Assembly: GCA_003599865.1 (NCBI GenBank)
Contig: QZKS01000092.1
Span: 1-55,695 of the forward strand
Source of the DNA: Desulfobacteraceae bacterium
GTDB taxonomy: Bacteria > Desulfobacterota > Desulfobacteria > Desulfobacterales > SURF-7
Direction of reading: 5' to 3'
Length of the DNA stretch: 55,695 nucleotides
Under the pieces are notes generated by a model. It had not been told where the DNA came from and searched no databases. It saw only the letters and a list, made by a program, of their open reading frames with translations. Below, piece by piece: positions 1 through 8,549 of this stretch. The number at the start of each line of letters is the position of its first letter. The first letter of the stretch is position 1. Position numbers and translations under genes: made by a program.

Positions 1-240
1 GACAGGGATGATAATATCGATGGGTTTTTCGGTTGCCAATAATTCTTTCGGGGGAGCCTTGCGTATAAGGGAGAGGTATTCATCAATCGGAGAAATCCGT
101 TTTTTATCTTTGAATAGTATCTGTTGAACGGCAAGATACAGGACCTGAAAAATCGTCCGCTGTTTTACCAGATAATACAGCACACGCAGGGTATGTAAGG
201 AAAAGAGCCTTGAAATTGTTTGGATCACGTTTTTGACCAT
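1..240 (-). CDS. Partial family 2 glycosyltransferase, N-terminal 80 residues
   Basis: The ORF begins with an ATG at 240 that shares one base with the TGA of the upstream gene (TGATG), which suggests translational coupling, and it stays open to the window edge. The visible 80 residues begin MVKNVIQTISRLFSLHTLRV, form a basic helical leader of about 70 residues, and end in PIDIIIPV. That ending is the usual first beta strand of a GT-A fold of family GT2, as in long GT2 proteins of polysaccharide loci. The catalytic DxD motif would lie outside the window. The family call rests on the short strand motif and on the genes around it. Confidence 0.6.
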   Translation of the reverse strand, partial: MVKNVIQTISRLFSLHTLRVLYYLVKQRTIFQVLYLAVQQILFKDKKRISPIDEYLSLIRKAPPKELLATEKPIDIIIPV

Positions 241-1673
241 CAAAAGATCGGCAGATATTTTATATATTTTCTGGTCAGACAACTGACCGCCAGGGCGATT
301 TCCGCATGTTCCGTCGTATATTTCTGCCGTTTGATTCGGATATGCATCAACAACAGCCTGATGACAGCGAGCAGGCTGTTGTTGAAAAGCGAAAATGCCT
401 TTGCATTCCGGATACCCCGTAAAGAGAGCGTGCGGGATATGAGTCGCAGCCGGAGATAGTTGAGATCATAACTGGAATAAAAAGATCGCAGGCGGTTTTT
501 CAAGCCGGAAAAGGTCGAGAATTCTGTTGAAATGATTTCCCTTACCTGCCCGTATCCGGCGCCAAAATCATGATGCCCGATGATATTGCGTCCATGCTGA
601 TAATAGTCATACAGTGGTTTGTCGATGTACTCGATCAGTCCGACAGCCAGGGCTGCGCAGGAAACAAGGTGGTCATGAAATGAGATGCCGGTATTCTGGG
701 GGAAGGGGAGTACCAGGTCCAATAGTTCCCTCCGGAAAAGACTGGCAGCTCCGGTAACGGAACCGCAGATCATGACCAGTTCCAGATTCTGATAGTGATT
801 TTTTCGGTTTTGCCAGTATGTTTCAGAAATGATTTCCCCTTTGCGGCCGATAATTCTCATGTCGGAATAGACAAGCTTGATTGTTGGGTCCTGAATGATT
901 GAGTTGTACAAGATGGAAAGCTTGTCCGGATACCAATTGTCATCCTGATCTGCGAAGGCAATGAACTGCGCCGCATTCGGGATATGCCGGAGCGTCTGTT
1001 CAAAATTGTGATAGAATCCCAGATTTTTTTGATTCTCAAATAGAATAAATCTTTGGTCATCCGCAATACGGTTTCGGATTTCATCCACAATCTCTGCTGT
1101 TGATCGGTCATCACTGATGATGCAGATCCAGTTCGGATAGGATTGTTGTCTAATTGAGTCAATCTGTTTTTGAAACAGTTGGAGGTCCGGATTGTAGGTC
1201 GCCATGCAGATTGCTATGAGAGGGTATTCTTCATCCGCAGAGCGGTCTGATGCACAGGGCATAAAAAATTCCGTTTCATCGCAGAAACGGACTGTTTTGG
1301 ATTCAATCAGCAGTTCGGAATGATCAGAGAGTTCCGCCACAATGTGAATGGTTTTTATCTTCCCGGTCAAATCCTGGTGAAGGTCGACGCATCCGGAAAA
1401 TCCGGAATAGAGCATCTTTTTCCGAAGATCAAAAGACAACGAGGTCGAGCCTGTCTTTCTCATGACATCCGGGCGGGGCAGATGAATTTCCTCCATAGGT
1501 ATGGAAGCATCGTCAAGATCAAACCGCACGTTGCGGATTTCATGCCGGGGATGAAACACCCATCCTTTTATCCAAAATGAAAGACCCTTTCCAATAAAGA
1601 TCGTATCCGGAAGGAACTGATCGATCCCGGCTCGGCAATCGCTGTTTTTTGTCAAATCATTCATTGCCGCCAT
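240..1673 (-). CDS. Family 2 glycosyltransferase with N-terminal accessory domain
   Basis: This 477-residue protein has an N-terminal, probably beta-rich domain of about 145 residues that I do not recognise. A GT2 GT-A domain follows, beginning YPLIAICMATYNPDLQLFQK. The nucleotide-sugar site is seen in IISDDRS and the DxD region in FADQDDNWYPDKL. The C-terminal third is helical and basic, as in rhamnan-type GT2 enzymes such as RgpF-like proteins. It should transfer a sugar from a nucleotide donor to the growing polymer on the cytoplasmic side. The acceptor and donor cannot be read from the sequence. It overlaps the next gene by one base, so the two are probably co-translated. An ATG three codons downstream is an alternative start. 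Confidence 0.85.
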   Translation of the reverse strand: MAAMNDLTKNSDCRAGIDQFLPDTIFIGKGLSFWIKGWVFHPRHEIRNVRFDLDDASIPMEEIHLPRPDVMRKTGSTSLSFDLRKKMLYSGFSGCVDLHQDLTGKIKTIHIVAELSDHSELLIESKTVRFCDETEFFMPCASDRSADEEYPLIAICMATYNPDLQLFQKQIDSIRQQSYPNWICIISDDRSTAEIVDEIRNRIADDQRFILFENQKNLGFYHNFEQTLRHIPNAAQFIAFADQDDNWYPDKLSILYNSIIQDPTIKLVYSDMRIIGRKGEIISETYWQNRKNHYQNLELVMICGSVTGAASLFRRELLDLVLPFPQNTGISFHDHLVSCAALAVGLIEYIDKPLYDYYQHGRNIIGHHDFGAGYGQVREIISTEFSTFSGLKNRLRSFYSSYDLNYLRLRLISRTLSLRGIRNAKAFSLFNNSLLAVIRLLLMHIRIKRQKYTTEHAEIALAVSCLTRKYIKYLPIF

Positions 1674-1708
1674 GAAGTCTTAACCCGGCAATCAAATATG
1701 TAAAATCC

Positions 1709-1770
1709 GTCATGCCGGACTTGATCCGGCATCCAGAAATTTCCTGGATTTTGGTTTTCTCCGGAATGAC
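1709..1770. repeat. Dispersed palindromic intergenic repeat
   Basis: The left end GTCATGCCGGA (from 1709) and the right end TCCGGAATGAC (to 1770) form an inverted pair. Inside are two smaller hairpins, CCGGACTTGATCCGG and ATCCAGAAATTTCCTGGAT. The pattern resembles the GTCATTCCGG...CCGGAATGAC repeats scattered through many proteobacterial genomes. A second member lies at 9489-9580. It sits between two glycosyltransferase genes and could act as an RNA hairpin in the transcript. Confidence 0.75.
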
Positions 1771-1814
1771 AGCTGTTGGCATATTTAGTTGCCATAGTAA
1801 TAGAATGAAAAATT

Positions 1815-2984
1815 TTATGAGCCAAGGAGTTGATGATAGAATGCTTCCAGTTTAGTTACGATGGAAGCCTTTTCAAAATTTTTTGCCGCAAATTTTTTGC
1901 CGCCGATTGATAAACGATTTAATTGTTCACGGTCTTGATTCAATGCGAGAATGATATTTTTTATTTCTTCTGCATGACCGTGCTTCAGAATAATCGCCTC
2001 TTCTCCGTCTCTCAGAAAATGGGCAATATTGCTGTCGGGAAGAATGACCGGTTTTCCCATGGATAGAAATTCCGGAATTTTCGAGGGCAGACGATAGTCG
2101 TTAAACGGTCCTGGATTCCCCGGTTGAATCAGCAAATCCGCTGCCGTCATACAGGCCAGCAGATCGGATCGACTCACAAAACCAAGCTCGATGACAAAGT
2201 CTTGAATCCACGCTTCATCGGGTTGTAGAAAAGAGCAGTAATGGGTTCCGGTGCGAAGCAATTTTACGGAAAGACCTTCTTGATTGGCAAGACCAATGGA
2301 TACATAAAGAGACCGAACCTCTTCGGCATTCGACTGATGCGTATTACCGGTATAGGCCACAAGAAAATCATTTTGCCCGATTCCCAATTGTTTTCGGTAC
2401 TGTCTGATATCCAGATTCACGGAATAGTCATCCATGTTTATGATCGGCCAGAGAATAATGGAAGGTTTTTCGCGGGGCACAAATTTTTGCAGGGTGTCCA
2501 TGATCAGTGTGAAACCATCGGAATCCGCTATAAATTTTTTGTAGTACCGCGGATGTGCGAACTGGTCGGCAAACATTTTTTTCAGCAGAAAATAGGGAAA
2601 GAATTTCAGGACTGCTGAAGGAAGTCTTGTTGCCCCTGCCAGGATCTGTTCTTCATTATCTTCCAGATGAATGGCAACCTTTGCTTGCGGATACTCGCCG
2701 CTTAACGGTTTTACGATATTTCGTACCGCCTCACGGGGAGTCCAGGCATGAATGATATCCGGTTCCTGATTATTTTTGAAGGGAAGGCGTTTTTGCCGGA
2801 TGTCCGCAAATTCAAGGGCGGTATATGCAATATGCGGTGCGATAAACTCCTGTATGCTGTTTTTATGACTTTTGGCCATAACGGTGCAGTCATGTCCGGA
2901 TTCAGAAAGCGCATTTGCAAAATTGTGCACATGAATCGCACTGTTGCTGATGAAGCTGTCATATAGGATAAAAAGTATATTCAA
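1815..2984 (-). CDS. GT-B glycosyltransferase, GT4-like
   Basis: The 389-residue protein starts MNILFILYDSFISNSAIHVH, which is a Rossmann-type first strand of a GT-B fold. The C-terminal donor domain begins near residue 200 (LVAYTGNTHQSNAEEVRSLY). It carries LPSKIPEFLSMGKPVILP near residues 300-318, the usual E-containing nucleotide-sugar site of family GT4. The start codon is TTG, with no in-frame ATG until residue 37, so the TTG is accepted. It probably uses a nucleotide sugar to extend the polymer. The first domain lacks obvious acceptor clues. The upstream gene ends 37 bases before it, so it is part of the same operon-like run. Confidence 0.85.
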   Translation of the reverse strand: MNILFILYDSFISNSAIHVHNFANALSESGHDCTVMAKSHKNSIQEFIAPHIAYTALEFADIRQKRLPFKNNQEPDIIHAWTPREAVRNIVKPLSGEYPQAKVAIHLEDNEEQILAGATRLPSAVLKFFPYFLLKKMFADQFAHPRYYKKFIADSDGFTLIMDTLQKFVPREKPSIILWPIINMDDYSVNLDIRQYRKQLGIGQNDFLVAYTGNTHQSNAEEVRSLYVSIGLANQEGLSVKLLRTGTHYCSFLQPDEAWIQDFVIELGFVSRSDLLACMTAADLLIQPGNPGPFNDYRLPSKIPEFLSMGKPVILPDSNIAHFLRDGEEAIILKHGHAEEIKNIILALNQDREQLNRLSIGGKKFAAKNFEKASIVTKLEAFYHQLLGS

Positions 2985-3021
2985 AACGACTCAGATGATA
3001 TCCTTTACCAATAACAGACTG

Positions 3022-4263
3022 TTATTTTTTTTTCAGAATATCGAGAATTCTGATCTTAACGGTTCGGAAAAAAAATTTGAGGATTTCAATCGCACGAAAA
3101 TGATCGGCAAGGTCCAGGCGATCCATATAATCTTTCTGCAGGATGAGATAGTGCTGCGTCATCATTTCATAATAGTAGAAAAAGGTTTTCTGGGTAAAAT
3201 GGGGAGTTGCATCGGCTTCAATGATATCATTTTTATGCGAAAGAAAAATGTCCCGGCCTTCGATTCCTTCAACCAGATTGGTTTCATGGGGCTTCATTTC
3301 CTTGCCGAAAGAAAGTATGGGAGACCGTGTCTGCTTTGAAGTCAGCAGGAAATCTTTACGGCAGGCTTCCATTGATTTTACACCGTAAAGATCAACCTCA
3401 TAATCGTATTGCTGCAACAGTGGTGTCAAACGGTTCAGACATTCAGGCAGAATTTCACAGTTGGCATCATATACGGCGTTGGATTCCTCAAAACGGATGA
3501 AATGGAATTCTTTGGTATCATACTGCAATGGGCGTTGATGCAGTTTGATATTTTCTGGAAAATGGGTTCCGACAGTTCCGAAGTTGGTGGTATACGATAC
3601 CCGCGGATAGACAAAATATTTGTTCTGATCGATCATATAGCGGATAAAATCTACCTCCCAGGTACTGTTTTCATTCCATGCGCGGACGTTGACGGGAAGA
3701 AAGGCATCCCGTTTTTTTTGTGCAGTTTTATCCTGCTGCTGCCAGGTTTGAAAATCTTTCCAGTGCTTTTGGGTCCATAGCTCCCCCCATGAGGACGGAA
3801 TTTGCAGAAAGAAAACATCTGTACGGTCCTGGATAGGCGTAAAGGGCAGCAGGGCGGTTTCATTGAAGCCATGACTGTAAAGCGAAATTCCGGATATGTT
3901 TTCGTCATGGCGGTAAAATTTCAATGCATCCAATGCATACACGTAAAATTGGGGTGATACGAAGATATCGTCTTCCAGAATAATTACGTTTTCGAATGTT
4001 TCGGCCAGATCACCGCAGCGCCGGATGTGGTTTTTGCAGCCCAGTCTTGTTTCTGAGAAGAGGATTTCCTTATCACCATGACGCCACTGAAACGTTTCCG
4101 CAACGGCAAGGGTATCCTTGTTGTCGTTCTGATCCAGGCTGATGACGAGCCGGGTTTTATTGGGATATATGGACCTGCCCAGAGAGTGCAGCAATCGTTT
4201 CAGGTCATGCGGCCTATTATAGCCAACTGCCACAATGGTCGGCGGGGTTATCAATTCATTCAT
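3022..4263 (-). CDS. GT-A glycosyltransferase, GNT-I-like
   Basis: The 413-residue protein starts TPPTIVAVGYNRPHDLKRLL and carries VISLDQND near residues 40-47 and VIILEDDIFVSP near 93-104. The EDD triad at 97-99 is the expected metal and donor site. This pattern resembles N-acetylglucosaminyltransferase I-like (GT13) GT-A folds, which appear in some bacterial polysaccharide loci. The C-terminal 130 residues are of unknown role. A GGAG ribosome-binding site precedes the ATG at 4263. It should be a cytoplasmic sugar transferase; the sugar is unknown. GT2 membership is the main alternative. Confidence 0.75.
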   Translation of the reverse strand: MNELITPPTIVAVGYNRPHDLKRLLHSLGRSIYPNKTRLVISLDQNDNKDTLAVAETFQWRHGDKEILFSETRLGCKNHIRRCGDLAETFENVIILEDDIFVSPQFYVYALDALKFYRHDENISGISLYSHGFNETALLPFTPIQDRTDVFFLQIPSSWGELWTQKHWKDFQTWQQQDKTAQKKRDAFLPVNVRAWNENSTWEVDFIRYMIDQNKYFVYPRVSYTTNFGTVGTHFPENIKLHQRPLQYDTKEFHFIRFEESNAVYDANCEILPECLNRLTPLLQQYDYEVDLYGVKSMEACRKDFLLTSKQTRSPILSFGKEMKPHETNLVEGIEGRDIFLSHKNDIIEADATPHFTQKTFFYYYEMMTQHYLILQKDYMDRLDLADHFRAIEILKFFFRTVKIRILDILKKK

Positions 4264-4304
4264 TTTTTCTCCAGAATTTGACTGCGTAATCTAAGAAACA
4301 AAAT

Positions 4305-5402
4305 CTAATGGATCATATCTTTATAGATACGGATAATCTTTTTTTCCTGAATCAATTCGGAAAAGTTGTCCTGCGCTCTTTTTTTACCGGCAAGGCCCAT
4401 TTTTTCTCTCAACTTTTGGTTTTTGAATAAAGTCAATATCCGGTCCGCAAACACGCCGACATCTCCCGGGTCTGCAATATATCCGGTTGTTCCATGAATA
4501 ACAGACTCAGGCATTCCGCCTGCATTGGACACAATACACGGCAGACCGTATGACATGGCTTCAACTACTGAAATACTGTGATTCTCGATGAGACTGGGTT
4601 GAAAATAGATCATTGCGTTCGCGTAAAAAAAATCTACATCGTTTCGGTGACCGAGAAAGAAGATATTATCTTCCAGGTTGTTTTTTTGGACAGCGCTTTT
4701 CATCTCATCAAGTTTTTCTCCGTCGCCCAGCCAGACAAATTTTATTGTTTTCTCTCTTTCCGTTACCATTTTTGCAACTTCCAACCATTTTACCGGATTT
4801 TTGTAATCCCGGACATGACTGACGGTCAGCACGATGGGCTCCCTGATAGAAGGCAGCGTATGCATTTCCTGCTGAAAACTGTTATGTACAACCCGGATAT
4901 GTTTTGCCGGTATGCCCAGATATCGACTATTGTTGTGGGCTGCATATTTCGATACGGCTACATAATGTTTTTGACGGCTTGTCAGAAAATACCGGAATGG
5001 TTTTCTCAGGATGTTCCATATGATGGAAGACTCCGGATAACCATGAAGCCAGAAGACAATTTTTTTTGCAACGAGGAATATTCCCAAATTCAATTCCCGG
5101 CCGCCATCGGATACAACTGTGATATCCGGTTGAAAGCGTTTAACATACTTGCGATAATGGATTACTTCATAAATCAATGAAGATAATGGGTGGTAATATC
5201 GTTGTGTGCGATCCGGGGTCTGAAAAATTGTAATATCATTTTTTTGACAAAAGCTTTTAACCTCTGTGTCTAATTGGTTTTTTTGTATCAATATGGCGGT
5301 TTTAATATTGTTGCGCAGATGGATTCTGAGAAGCCTGAAAAAGAAAACTCTGGTGCCTCCTGTTGATAGAAAATCTGCGATAAGTAGAATTTTAATTTTC
5401 AT
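4305..5402 (-). CDS. GT-B glycosyltransferase, GT4 family
   Basis: The protein of 365 residues starts MKIKILLIADFLSTGGTRVF, with a GG loop typical of the acceptor-binding domain of GT4. The donor domain starts near IVLTVSHVRDYKNPVKWLEV. It contains ENHSISVVEAMSYGLPCIVS, the conserved E-x7-E-like donor site with its first position as ENH. I chose the ATG at 5402. A longer reading from a TTG at 5420 has no better ribosome-binding site and adds six residues with no family support. The gene follows a GT2 gene by about 20 bases and is co-oriented with the whole cluster. Its donor and acceptor are unknown. Confidence 0.85.
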   Translation of the reverse strand: MKIKILLIADFLSTGGTRVFFFRLLRIHLRNNIKTAILIQKNQLDTEVKSFCQKNDITIFQTPDRTQRYYHPLSSLIYEVIHYRKYVKRFQPDITVVSDGGRELNLGIFLVAKKIVFWLHGYPESSIIWNILRKPFRYFLTSRQKHYVAVSKYAAHNNSRYLGIPAKHIRVVHNSFQQEMHTLPSIREPIVLTVSHVRDYKNPVKWLEVAKMVTEREKTIKFVWLGDGEKLDEMKSAVQKNNLEDNIFFLGHRNDVDFFYANAMIYFQPSLIENHSISVVEAMSYGLPCIVSNAGGMPESVIHGTTGYIADPGDVGVFADRILTLFKNQKLREKMGLAGKKRAQDNFSELIQEKKIIRIYKDMIH

Positions 5403-5421
5403 ACCAACTTTACAATTCAAT

Positions 5422-6378
5422 CTATCTTTTCAAACCTTGTCTGATATGGAAAATTCCGTTTTTTATGAAGCTTATTATTTGCGTTTTTCTATATCGCATT
5501 CTTCGTAGTAATAAATTGAAATCAGAAATGGTTTCTTTGAGTGCGGTATTTTGTGTTGATAGGCGGAATGCATAATCTGCAACATGAATAAAACCTACCT
5601 GTCTTAATTTCTCGGCCACAATTAAAAAAAAGGATGATTTTGGAGTGCCGGGGTTTAAAAAAATGCTATTGGTATTGATGTCATCCAAAAAATTTTTATA
5701 TACGGAATATACTTCTTTCATCATGACAGCACTCATTGTATTGGTTCCTTGATCCGGATGAAGTCGTGACTGTATCAGTACTTCCTTCATGTGGACAAAA
5801 TCATAATTTTTGGCCATGCGGAACCACAGGTCATAATCCTGAGTTGCTTTCAGTTTCTCATTAAACCGGCCTGTCTTATGAATACAATTTTTATGAAAAA
5901 GAGTGGTGCAGCCATGTATGGGATGTCCGGTCAGCATGGCCAATACAAACTGATCGGGCTCGGCATGTTCGATTGTATTGGTCCGGAGATATCTTGATTC
6001 ATGATCGATAAAATCATAGTCGCTGTAAAGGATTATATCCTTTTTGTTTTGCTGCAAAAATGCAATCTGTTTCTCCAGTTTATAAGGGTAATAGACATCA
6101 TCATGGCTTAACCAGGAAACATATTCCCCTTCCATTTTATCGATTCCAAAATTTAACGCAGACGCCACGCCACCGTTTTCTTTATGGAAGTAGCGGATTA
6201 GATTCCCATAAGATTTTGCGATGTTTTCGGTTTTACCGTCATCCTTGGAGCCATCGTTCACCACAATCACTTCGCGATTTCGATACGTCTGCTGCAATGC
6301 ACTGTCAATGGCTTCCCGCATGTAATTGGATCCATTATAAACAGGAATGATAATAGAGACGATAGGATTGAATATCAT
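5422..6378 (-). CDS. Family 2 glycosyltransferase
   Basis: A classic short GT2 enzyme of 318 residues. The first strand reads IVSIIIPVYNGSNYMREAID, followed by VVNDGSKDDG (donor base and ribose site) and WLSHDDVYYPYKLEKQ. In the last motif the usual DxD is SHDD. I chose the ATG at 6378. A longer frame begins with a TTG inside the previous gene, but its extra residues show no GT2 homology, and a GGA lies about 10 bases before the ATG. The protein has no membrane segment, so it should act in the cytoplasm. It lies directly downstream of the nucleotide-sugar trio, so it may use that product, but this is inference. Confidence 0.85.
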   Translation of the reverse strand: MIFNPIVSIIIPVYNGSNYMREAIDSALQQTYRNREVIVVNDGSKDDGKTENIAKSYGNLIRYFHKENGGVASALNFGIDKMEGEYVSWLSHDDVYYPYKLEKQIAFLQQNKKDIILYSDYDFIDHESRYLRTNTIEHAEPDQFVLAMLTGHPIHGCTTLFHKNCIHKTGRFNEKLKATQDYDLWFRMAKNYDFVHMKEVLIQSRLHPDQGTNTMSAVMMKEVYSVYKNFLDDINTNSIFLNPGTPKSSFFLIVAEKLRQVGFIHVADYAFRLSTQNTALKETISDFNLLLRRMRYRKTQIISFIKNGIFHIRQGLKR

Positions 6379-6382
6379 TTTT

Positions 6383-7465
6383 TTATTTCCGATATCCAAG
6401 AACAATTTTGATTACCGTGCCGGTAACATCTTTTACCAGATATTCTTGTGGCGGAATCCAGTCACATGACCTGTTCAGGACGGTTTTTACACAAGAAACA
6501 ATCATATCCGGATCTGCTCCGCTCAATATGCTGCTCCCGACTTCAATTGCCTCCGGACGTTCGGTAACATCTCTGAGCGTTACACTTGGGATGTTGAAAA
6601 TGCAGCACTCCTCCTGTACTGTCCCGGAATCGGTAAGAACACATCCGGCATTCAGTTCCAGATTGACAAAATCAAAGAGCCCAAGAGGTTTTACGGCGCG
6701 GACACCACCTTTTTCCATCACTTTTCCCTGTTTTTCAAGTTGGGACCGGGTTCTGGGGTGGAGGCTGCAAAGCACAGGGATATTATAATCCAGGTTGAGT
6801 TTCTGAAAAGCATTGATGAATCCTGTAAGACGCTCCTCAACATCAACATTCTCCGCACGGTGAAGTGTGACAAGAAAATATTTTCCCGTTTCCAGATTAT
6901 ATTTTGACAAAGCCTTACTGGAGTGAATCTGTTTGGAATAATAATCGAGAACTTCCTTTATGGGATTTCCGACAACATATATTTTATTACCCGGAATCCC
7001 TTCCCGTATCAGGTTTTCCCGGCTTCTTTCCGTATAGGGCATCAATATATCACTTGAATGGTCGATCAGTCTTCGGTTGACTTCTTCCGGGACACGGTCA
7101 TCGTAAGCCCGGTTTCCTGCTTCCATATGGAAGACCGGTATGCCCATCCTTTTTGCGACGATAGCCGACAGGGCGCTGTTCGTGTCGCCAAGCAGCAGCA
7201 AACGGTCCGGTTTCTCCTTGATGATTACTTTTTCACACTCCAATAAAATGGTTCCAATCTGATCCATCAGACTATCTGCCTTACATTTCAGTATGTAATC
7301 CGGCTGTCTGATTTCCAGTTCTTCAAAAAAAATATCATACAGTGTGGGGTCATAATTCTGACCGGTATGAACCAGGATATGGTTGCACAGTTTGTCCAGC
7401 ATGGGAATGATACGGCTCAGCCGGATGATTTCCGGCCGGGTGCCTAAAATCGTCATGATTTTCAT
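6383..7465 (-). CDS. Non-hydrolysing UDP-sugar 2-epimerase, WbjD/CapG/WbvD-like
   Basis: The 360-residue protein has the epimerase start MTILGTRPEIIRLSRII and the loop LLLLGDTNSALSA. It carries HMEAGNRAYDDRVPEEVNRR, and the AGNR form is more typical of the CapG/WbjD group than the AGLR of WecB. The C-terminal domain has LHRAENVD and LTDSGTVQEE. Such enzymes invert C2 of UDP-linked 2-acetamido-2,6-dideoxy-L-hexoses. The start overlaps the stop of the CapE-like gene (ATGA), and the reductase lies just upstream, so the trio is one unit. From the trio I infer the last step of UDP-L-QuiNAc (or UDP-L-FucNAc) synthesis. Classic WecB activity, UDP-GlcNAc to UDP-ManNAc, is the alternative. Confidence 0.85.
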   Translation of the reverse strand: MKIMTILGTRPEIIRLSRIIPMLDKLCNHILVHTGQNYDPTLYDIFFEELEIRQPDYILKCKADSLMDQIGTILLECEKVIIKEKPDRLLLLGDTNSALSAIVAKRMGIPVFHMEAGNRAYDDRVPEEVNRRLIDHSSDILMPYTERSRENLIREGIPGNKIYVVGNPIKEVLDYYSKQIHSSKALSKYNLETGKYFLVTLHRAENVDVEERLTGFINAFQKLNLDYNIPVLCSLHPRTRSQLEKQGKVMEKGGVRAVKPLGLFDFVNLELNAGCVLTDSGTVQEECCIFNIPSVTLRDVTERPEAIEVGSSILSGADPDMIVSCVKTVLNRSCDWIPPQEYLVKDVTGTVIKIVLGYRK

Positions 7466-8526
7466 CGTAAAAATTCTCCTTCCTCCTGAAAGTCTTGTCC
7501 GATCATCAGATTATACTTTTCGAGCATCCTGGTTGTTTCATCCAGTGACATGAGAGAGTCGGCCGAACTGTATTCTTTCCCCAGTGCCTGTTTTTTGGAT
7601 GACTCCCGAAGCAGCTCCGGAAGCATGGGCTTGATGGCATAGTATTCACCATGCTCATATGTGTGCCAGGCCTCTTCATCGGAAACCATGATTTCATGGA
7701 TTTTTTCTCCAGGACGTATCCCCGTGTAGGAGAGTTGGATCTTTCGAGTTCCGATCAATGCTTTTGCCACATCAACAATTCTCGATGCCGGAACCTTGGG
7801 GACAAATGTATCTCCTGCTTCAGCCCCCTTGATGGCGGCGGCAATCGTATCTACAGCACTTTCAAGCGGGAGCAAAAAACGGGTCATCTCTTTGGTTGTT
7901 ATGGTGACAGGGCCGCCATTATGAATCTGGTCATGGAAAAGAGGAATAACCGATCCCCTTGATGCCAGTACGTTTCCATACCTTACACAGATAAACCGTG
8001 TTGAAGGGATGGTTATGTTTGCTGAAATAAAAATACGTTCCTGAAGAGCCTTGGTCATTCCCATGACATTAATCGGTTTGCAGGCTTTATCTGTTGAGAC
8101 GCCGACAACGGTTTTAACCGGAAAATCATGTTCCCGGATCGCTTGGACGATGTTGTTTGCACCTTCGATATTGGTCCGGACTGCTTCGTATGGAAAGTAT
8201 TCACATGACGGAACCTGCTTTAATGCCGCGGCATTGATCACAATATCCGCATTTTTAAGAACAGAGCAGACCGAATGATAATTACGGACATCTCCGATTC
8301 TGAACTCAAGCAACTGCGCAAAATTGTGATAGATAATTTCATCCGTCACCTTACGTTTCTGCTGATATTCTACCCGCATGAAATGCTGCTTGGCCTCATC
8401 CCGTGAAAATATGATGATTTTTTTCGGTGTCCCAAGGGTCCCGGACAAAAGGCGTTTGGTCAGTACTTTGCCGAGTGATCCGGTTCCGCCGGTAATGACT
8501 ACAGTCTTGTTGTCAAACGGATTCAT
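7462..8526 (-). CDS. UDP-GlcNAc 4,6-dehydratase/5-epimerase, CapE/WbjB/WbvB-like
   Basis: A 354-residue short-chain dehydrogenase/reductase-type protein. The NAD(P) loop is GGTGSLGK at residues 13-20, and STDKA lies at 144-148. The YxxxK position reads MGMTK, with M155 and K159. From memory, that Tyr-to-Met change is a feature of the CapE/FnlA/WbjB group. These enzymes turn UDP-GlcNAc into 4-keto-6-deoxy sugars with inversion at C5 (and C3), the first step toward UDP-L-FucNAc or UDP-L-QuiNAc. An AAGGAACC ribosome-binding site precedes the ATG. Its neighbours, a RmlD-like reductase and a 2-epimerase, complete such a path. Confidence 0.85.
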   Translation of the reverse strand: MNPFDNKTVVITGGTGSLGKVLTKRLLSGTLGTPKKIIIFSRDEAKQHFMRVEYQQKRKVTDEIIYHNFAQLLEFRIGDVRNYHSVCSVLKNADIVINAAALKQVPSCEYFPYEAVRTNIEGANNIVQAIREHDFPVKTVVGVSTDKACKPINVMGMTKALQERIFISANITIPSTRFICVRYGNVLASRGSVIPLFHDQIHNGGPVTITTKEMTRFLLPLESAVDTIAAAIKGAEAGDTFVPKVPASRIVDVAKALIGTRKIQLSYTGIRPGEKIHEIMVSDEEAWHTYEHGEYYAIKPMLPELLRESSKKQALGKEYSSADSLMSLDETTRMLEKYNLMIGQDFQEEGEFLR

Positions 8527-8549
8527 TGTTGGGTTCCTTAATATGATGA

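Noticed and set aside
857-1162. Overlapping ORF on the minus strand inside the first complete glycosyltransferase gene
   Set aside because: It is a shifted frame of the 240-1673 gene without a recognisable domain or ribosome-binding site.
4578-5180. A 200-codon plus-strand ORF
   Set aside because: It lies wholly inside a clear GT4 gene on the other strand. Its residues are a typical antisense pattern rich in Phe, Cys and His.
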